Origin: JBIOJM01 sp044450785
GTDB lineage: Bacteria > Planctomycetota > Planctomycetia > Isosphaerales > Isosphaeraceae
Direction: 5' to 3'
Assembly (NCBI GenBank): GCA_044450785.1
Contig: JBIOJM010000117.1
Span: 1-26,771, forward strand
DNA: 26,771 nt
The position numbers and the translations under genes were made by a program. The notes beneath the pieces were generated by a model. That model did no database searches, was not told the origin of the DNA, and worked only from the letters and a program-made list of their open reading frames with translations. The stretch's first letter is position 1. Each line of letters begins with the position of its first letter. This document shows positions 22,726-26,771 of this stretch, in pieces.

Positions 22726-24474
22726 ATGTTGCGCGAACTCTCGGTGCAAAACCTGGCTTTGATCGAGGACGTGCATGTCGAGCTCGAGGGAGGGTATTGC
22801 GCCTGGACCGGAGAGACGGGTGCGGGGAAGAGCCTGCTCTTGACCGCACTCGGGCTGGTCTTGGGCGGCAAGGCGTCGGCCGATCTGATCCGCTCGGGCA
22901 AGAGCGAGGCCCGGGCGGCCGCCGCCTTCGAACTGAACGATCCGGTCCTCAGGGCTGAGATCGAATCGACCTTGGGAAGCTCGCTCGAGGACGATGAGCT
23001 CATCATCACGCGCCGCGTTGCGTCGCAAGGCCGGGGCAGCGCCCACGTGAATGGACTGCCGGTCACCGTCGGCACGCTCCAGAAACTGGGCGAGAGTTTA
23101 GTCGACATTCACGGACAATTCGAGGGCCGTGCCTTGCTCGACCCGGACCAGCAACGGGCGCTGCTGGACGCCTATGGGGGGCTCGGCGAGCTGGTATGTT
23201 CGTACCGTTCGGCTCGTGAGGCCCACGAGACCTTGCGGCGCACGCGACAACTGCTGATCGATTCGGCCGTGGCGCGGCAGCGCGAGCAAGCGCTCCTCGA
23301 ATTCGAGCGAGACGAGCTGGCAACCGCCGATCCCAAGCCGGGCGAGTACGACGAGCTGGCTCGCGAGGCGCAGCGGATGCTCTCCGCCGAGCAAATCCGA
23401 ACCGCGGCCGCCGCGGGCTACTCTCTCTTGTACGAAGCAGACTGCTCAGCGCAGGACCTGCTGACGCGGGTGGCACGAACGCTCGATCCGCTCACCCGGG
23501 CCGCGCCCGAGCTCGCCCTGGCCGTGTCCACGCTCGAACGGCTCGCGGACGAGGCTCGCGAGGTCGCCTTCGGCCTCCGCGACCTTGGACGGGGCTGGGA
23601 CGATGACCCGGCTCGGCTGGAAGACCTCGAAGCCAGGATGGCTTCCTATCGGCGGCTGGCAGCGCGGTTCCGGTGCACGGTCGATGACCTGGCCGAACGG
23701 CGAGCGGCGACCGAGTCCAAGCTCAGCGCTCTGCGCCAGGACGAGGCCGATCTGCTCGCGCTCGATGAGCCCATGGCCGCCGCCTGGCACGCTCTGAAGC
23801 ACGCCGCCTGGCGGCTCACGACGGCGCGACGGAAGCTCTCCAACGACTTCGCGCGGGTGATCCAGCGGCGGCTGAAGCCGCTGGGGCTCTCGGGCGCGCG
23901 GCTGACGGTCGCGGTCGAAACTCGCGAGCTGGGCGACGATCCTTTCGCGGCCGCCCCCCCGGATTCGGGCGTCGACCGCGTCGAGATCTTGTTTTCGGCC
24001 AATCCGGGCGACGAGCCGCGCCCCTTGCGCAAAATCGCCTCGGGAGGCGAGCTGTCGCGGCTGACGCTCGCGGTCAAGACCGTGCTCGCCGCCGTCGATC
24101 GCGTGCCGACCCTCGTCTTTGACGAGATCGACGCTGGTGTCGGCGGCCGCCTCGGGTCGGCCCTGGGCAAGGCCCTCGCCGAGCTGGCGCGGCACCATCA
24201 AGTGATCTGCGTGACTCATCTTCCTCAGATGGCGAGCTATGCAGGTCGTCAGTGGGTGATCCGCAAACGGATCGAACAAGGCCGGTCTCGCACGACCATC
24301 ACGCCGCTGGGTGCGGCGGAGCGGATCGACGAGCTCGCGGCAATGCTCCGTGGCGATTCCGCCGCCGAAGGAACCCGCCAGGAGGCCATGGCCATGCTGC
24401 GGGAAGCACAACCCGCACTCGATCGTCAGAAGTCGGTTCGAAAAAGGGCGCGAGGAGGAACGGGCCGGAAATAA
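22726..24474 (+). CDS. recN: DNA repair protein RecN
   Basis: A 582-aa SMC-like ATPase that acts early in repair of double-strand breaks by recombination. Walker A is GETGAGKS (residues 29-36). The first ABC half follows, with a long coiled coil in the middle rich in Arg, Glu and Ala. Then come the ABC signature IASGGELSRLTLAVKTVLA, Walker B TLVFDEIDAGVGG and the HLPQMASYA switch. The C-terminus (GTRQEAMAMLREAQ) is family-typical. Length is close to the usual 550-570 aa, slightly longer by a Lys/Arg tail. ATG 22726 lies six bases after a 10-bp direct repeat, with no clear Shine-Dalgarno. All motifs are intact. Confidence 0.95.
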   Translation: MLRELSVQNLALIEDVHVELEGGYCAWTGETGAGKSLLLTALGLVLGGKASADLIRSGKSEARAAAAFELNDPVLRAEIESTLGSSLEDDELIITRRVASQGRGSAHVNGLPVTVGTLQKLGESLVDIHGQFEGRALLDPDQQRALLDAYGGLGELVCSYRSAREAHETLRRTRQLLIDSAVARQREQALLEFERDELATADPKPGEYDELAREAQRMLSAEQIRTAAAAGYSLLYEADCSAQDLLTRVARTLDPLTRAAPELALAVSTLERLADEAREVAFGLRDLGRGWDDDPARLEDLEARMASYRRLAARFRCTVDDLAERRAATESKLSALRQDEADLLALDEPMAAAWHALKHAAWRLTTARRKLSNDFARVIQRRLKPLGLSGARLTVAVETRELGDDPFAAAPPDSGVDRVEILFSANPGDEPRPLRKIASGGELSRLTLAVKTVLAAVDRVPTLVFDEIDAGVGGRLGSALGKALAELARHHQVICVTHLPQMASYAGRQWVIRKRIEQGRSRTTITPLGAAERIDELAAMLRGDSAAEGTRQEAMAMLREAQPALDRQKSVRKRARGGTGRK

Positions 24475-25032
24475 CTTCGAGGGCTTCTGTCGGAAGATTG
24501 ATGGGAGTCAAGATATCGAGTTGGATGGCTCGGCCCATGCCAATTCCGCCTGAGAACGCTGTCGAAGCACACTGAAACGTGCCCTGTCCACCCCCCCTGG
24601 CCCCCTTAGAGGGCGGGGTTTTCGTCACCACTAGCTCCCTCTCCTCGCGGACAGGGCTGGGGTGAGGGGCGGGTTGATCAAAGAAGGACAATCGCCAAGA
24701 ATGAGAGCCAGGAGACAGATTCTTTCTCCAGAGGAAAAGCCCTGGGAATAGCGCACTCTCACAAGAAGTAACAATGCATCGGCCGCTCGTGTGCTGTAGC
24801 GGGGCCTATGGCCTCCCTGGCAGGTGTCAGGAAAACCCGTCCCTGTGAGCCCCTGACCCCCCCCCCTTCGCAAGGGAAGGAAAGACCGCGCAACGCAATC
24901 GGGACGATTCCCCCCTATCGGAGGGGGGATAATAGGGGGGTAGTCCTCGATGAACGCGCAGCTTGTGCAGGACCAACTTATCACCAGCCAACCCCAAGAC
25001 TGGGGCCCGTTCTTGAGACGAGCCAATCTATA
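24475..25032. other. 558-bp repeat-rich gap after recN
   Basis: No gene is visible. A GC-rich imperfect stem followed by TTTT (about 24598-24622) could be the recN terminator, weakly supported. A run of ten C (24857-24866) overlaps a small hairpin (CCCTT 24864-24868, AAGGG 24872-24876), and a stronger perfect 8-bp hairpin (TCCCCCCT 24909-24916, AGGGGGGA 24922-24929) follows. A CCCTCTCC...GGTGAGGG stretch at about 24638-24668 is of a kind often repeated between genes. The promoter of the membrane protein should lie near the right end. Confidence 0.4.
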
Positions 25033-26771
25033 ATGGGCGCCATCACATTGCGGATGCGCATCGAGAGCCGGCTGCGGCGGCCGGTGGGCCGCCTGGGATT
25101 GGCGATCACGGTCTTGGTGCTTGCGACGGCCCCCGCCTTCCTCTTCTTCGACCCGGTCGACTTCATTCCGCGCCGGGGGCACGTGCCCCGAGAGCCCCTG
25201 GGCATTTACACTCTCTTCAGTGACGACGTCGCCTACGTCTCGGGCTCGCGGACCTGGCCGCGGACTCTCTCCAACCTGTTTGTGCCCCACAACACGCACA
25301 TCGTGCCGGCGTGGCGGGTGCTGACATGGGCGCTCGTGACCGCGGCGGGACGTCTCGAGCGGGTTCCGGATGTGCTGGCGGTCGCATCGTACGCGATCCT
25401 GGTCGCCGTCATGCTGCTCACCGGCCGGGTGGTTGCGCGCGAGTCGGGGCAAACGATTCTGGGCCTCGTCGCGATGGTCCTGGTGGGGACAACTTCCCTG
25501 ATGCTGGTGCCGGCCACGTGGTACTCGGCCGGCCAGCCGCTCTGGGCCGGGTTCGGGATGCTCGCGACCCTCTGGTACGCGCAATCGTACCGGCGGTCAG
25601 GGCGGATGGCCGCGCTGGCGCTTGCGGCCGCCTCCGCTCCGCTGGCCGGCTGGTTCTGGACGGTCGGTCACCTGGCGGGGCCGGTGGCCGCCGTGTATCT
25701 CTGGGTCGACGGCCGCCGCTGGTGCCGGCTCGCCGCGACGGCGCCCCTGGCCGCGAGCTTGCTGGCCGTGGCACTCAGCCTGGCGATCGGCGGCCGGCGC
25801 ATCGATAGCACGATCAGCTTCCACGGACGCAGCGTGCGCAACGCCGTCAGCCCGGTCCTCGGGCTCTTCCACACCGGACAGGCAATCCCCGAAAACCTGG
25901 TCTTCGCCAACCTCGGCCTGACGGTTCACACCACGCAGGCTCAAGGCGCTCTTCTCTCCCTCGGCGTGATCCTCCTCTGGAGTAGCCGGTGGTGGCTCTA
26001 CCGCCTCCGTCCCCTTCGCGCCGGCACGATCTCCCGCCAGCCCGGCCCGGCATCCGGAACCACCCGCTCGCTTTGCCCCCTGGAATGCGCCGGCGCCGCC
26101 TTGGTCCTCGGCAGTTATGCGATCGAGTGGGTCTTTCGAGGCTACATGGATTATCAGTACTTGCGTACGATCAGCTTGCGATTCGTGGTCCCTTGGTATG
26201 ACGCGATTCCGCAGATCGGGGCCGTTCTTCTCACCATGGGCTGGTGGGCGGCCACCCGGCCGGAAACGGCCAGGCTCCGCGTCATCACAACCCACAAATC
26301 CGTGACGCTCTGGGGAATTCTCGGCGTGGGCACGCTGGCCGTCCTGCTGATCGCGCTCAACCGCCCGCGGGTCGACGCCGCGGTGAGGAACAGCGTACCC
26401 TCGCTGCTCAGGTCGGAGCGGGAGAGCAAGCTCTTTGCGCTCCCTCGTCACCAGACGCTGCGAGCCAACCTCTTGCTGATGGGTCGGGCCGAATGGCAGC
26501 GCAGGCATCTGCGGCGGCTCGACCGGTGCGAGGAAACGGCCCGCAGGATGGGTCTGGGCCGCGACGCGATCCGCGCGGCCTTCGTTCATCCGTGGATCCC
26601 CGCCACCTTCATCGTCCTGAGTCCCACTCAGTACGACCTCTACGACGCCGTGGCCTTGCTCGACCTGCCGGAGCAGGGACGCCAGGTCGACCCGCCCACG
26701 GTCCGCGGCGCGCTCGCGGAGTTCCTGGCCGAGGACAGTGAGCCCCGCCCCTTCTGGCTCGGCCCCCAAGA
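25033..26771 (+). CDS. Multi-spanning membrane protein, partial
   Basis: From ATG 25033 the frame stays open to the window end (579 codons, no stop), so the C-terminus is missing. The protein is strongly hydrophobic, with roughly eight to ten membrane helices. Examples are LGLAITVLVLATAPAFLFF, VLAVASYAILVAVMLLTG, LGLVAMVLVGTTSLMLVP and LWGILGVGTLAVLLIALN. A polar segment (GIYTLFSDDVAYVSGSRTWP, then NLFVPHNTHIVPAWR) follows the first helix; in layout it recalls GT-C glycosyltransferase-like membrane proteins, which carry an acidic residue in their first loop, and DD is present here. The last 120 residues are soluble and helical (LRRLDRCEETARRMGLG). No family is certain. The opposite strand is also open, but its translation lacks hydrophobic segments and is a shadow. 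Confidence 0.85.
   Translation, partial: MGAITLRMRIESRLRRPVGRLGLAITVLVLATAPAFLFFDPVDFIPRRGHVPREPLGIYTLFSDDVAYVSGSRTWPRTLSNLFVPHNTHIVPAWRVLTWALVTAAGRLERVPDVLAVASYAILVAVMLLTGRVVARESGQTILGLVAMVLVGTTSLMLVPATWYSAGQPLWAGFGMLATLWYAQSYRRSGRMAALALAAASAPLAGWFWTVGHLAGPVAAVYLWVDGRRWCRLAATAPLAASLLAVALSLAIGGRRIDSTISFHGRSVRNAVSPVLGLFHTGQAIPENLVFANLGLTVHTTQAQGALLSLGVILLWSSRWWLYRLRPLRAGTISRQPGPASGTTRSLCPLECAGAALVLGSYAIEWVFRGYMDYQYLRTISLRFVVPWYDAIPQIGAVLLTMGWWAATRPETARLRVITTHKSVTLWGILGVGTLAVLLIALNRPRVDAAVRNSVPSLLRSERESKLFALPRHQTLRANLLLMGRAEWQRRHLRRLDRCEETARRMGLGRDAIRAAFVHPWIPATFIVLSPTQYDLYDAVALLDLPEQGRQVDPPTVRGALAEFLAEDSEPRPFWLGPQ

Noticed and set aside
23446..24411. Minus-strand frame of 321 aa over recN
   Set aside because: It is antisense to intact recN motifs.
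25597..26769. Long minus-strand open frame (390 aa)
   Set aside because: It is antisense to the multi-spanning membrane protein, which has consistent hydrophobic helices and codon usage. The minus translation is Arg/Glu/Gly-rich with no domain.

Overview
The window looks like chromosomal DNA from a planctomycete, most likely of the Isosphaeraceae/Gemmatales type. The reasons are high GC, weak Shine-Dalgarno use, an ECF sigma factor immediately upstream of a Hanks-type kinase with C-terminal TPRs, a small protein with a planctomycete-style 'LEHLDARIALS' N-terminal box, an exosortase-associated EpsI protein, a DUF1573 protein, and a metallophosphatase/multihaem cytochrome lipoprotein. The taxonomic call is inference; there is no rRNA or other strong marker in the window.

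Layout. 1-866 has no convincing large gene; it carries two copies of a hairpin-plus-heptamer repeat element, a 37-bp tandem repeat and one doubtful 53-aa ORF. 867-2520 is a two-gene unit: an unknown protein whose frame is broken near 1250, translationally coupled (ATGA) to a PfkB-type kinase that carries two extra CPxC knuckles. 2795-5738 is a tightly coupled pair, a 131-aa unknown protein and an 848-aa DUF4132 protein. 6304-10168 (minus) is an ECF sigma factor followed by a Ser/Thr kinase-TPR gene that carries two single-base frameshifts of opposite sign. 10403-10681 (minus) is a small exported-type planctomycete protein. 10680-11255 is a decayed Phd/RelE toxin-antitoxin pair.

11531-13298 is a divergent pair, an Anbu-type proteasome-like peptidase and a transglutaminase-like protein, the known Anbu neighbourhood without its alpha-E and ATP-grasp members. 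A monomeric sarcosine oxidase/N-methyltryptophan oxidase-like flavoenzyme follows. 14665-16781 holds EpsI converging on a secreted protein with secretin-like features. 17129-19851 couples a DUF1573 protein to a metallophosphatase/tetrahaem cytochrome. 19950-22666 is a run of small metabolic genes (DUF962 membrane protein, tRNA-binding OB-fold protein, esterase, alkaline phosphatase-superfamily protein), followed by recN. After a 560-bp repeat-rich gap, a multi-spanning membrane protein starts at 25033 and runs off the window end.

I see no CRISPR array, tRNA, rRNA or complete insertion sequence. The least explained parts are the cysteine-knuckle PfkB kinase with its coupled partner, and the 131-aa/DUF4132 pair. 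The most informative decay is the net-in-frame double frameshift in the kinase-TPR gene and the internally deleted RelE toxin.
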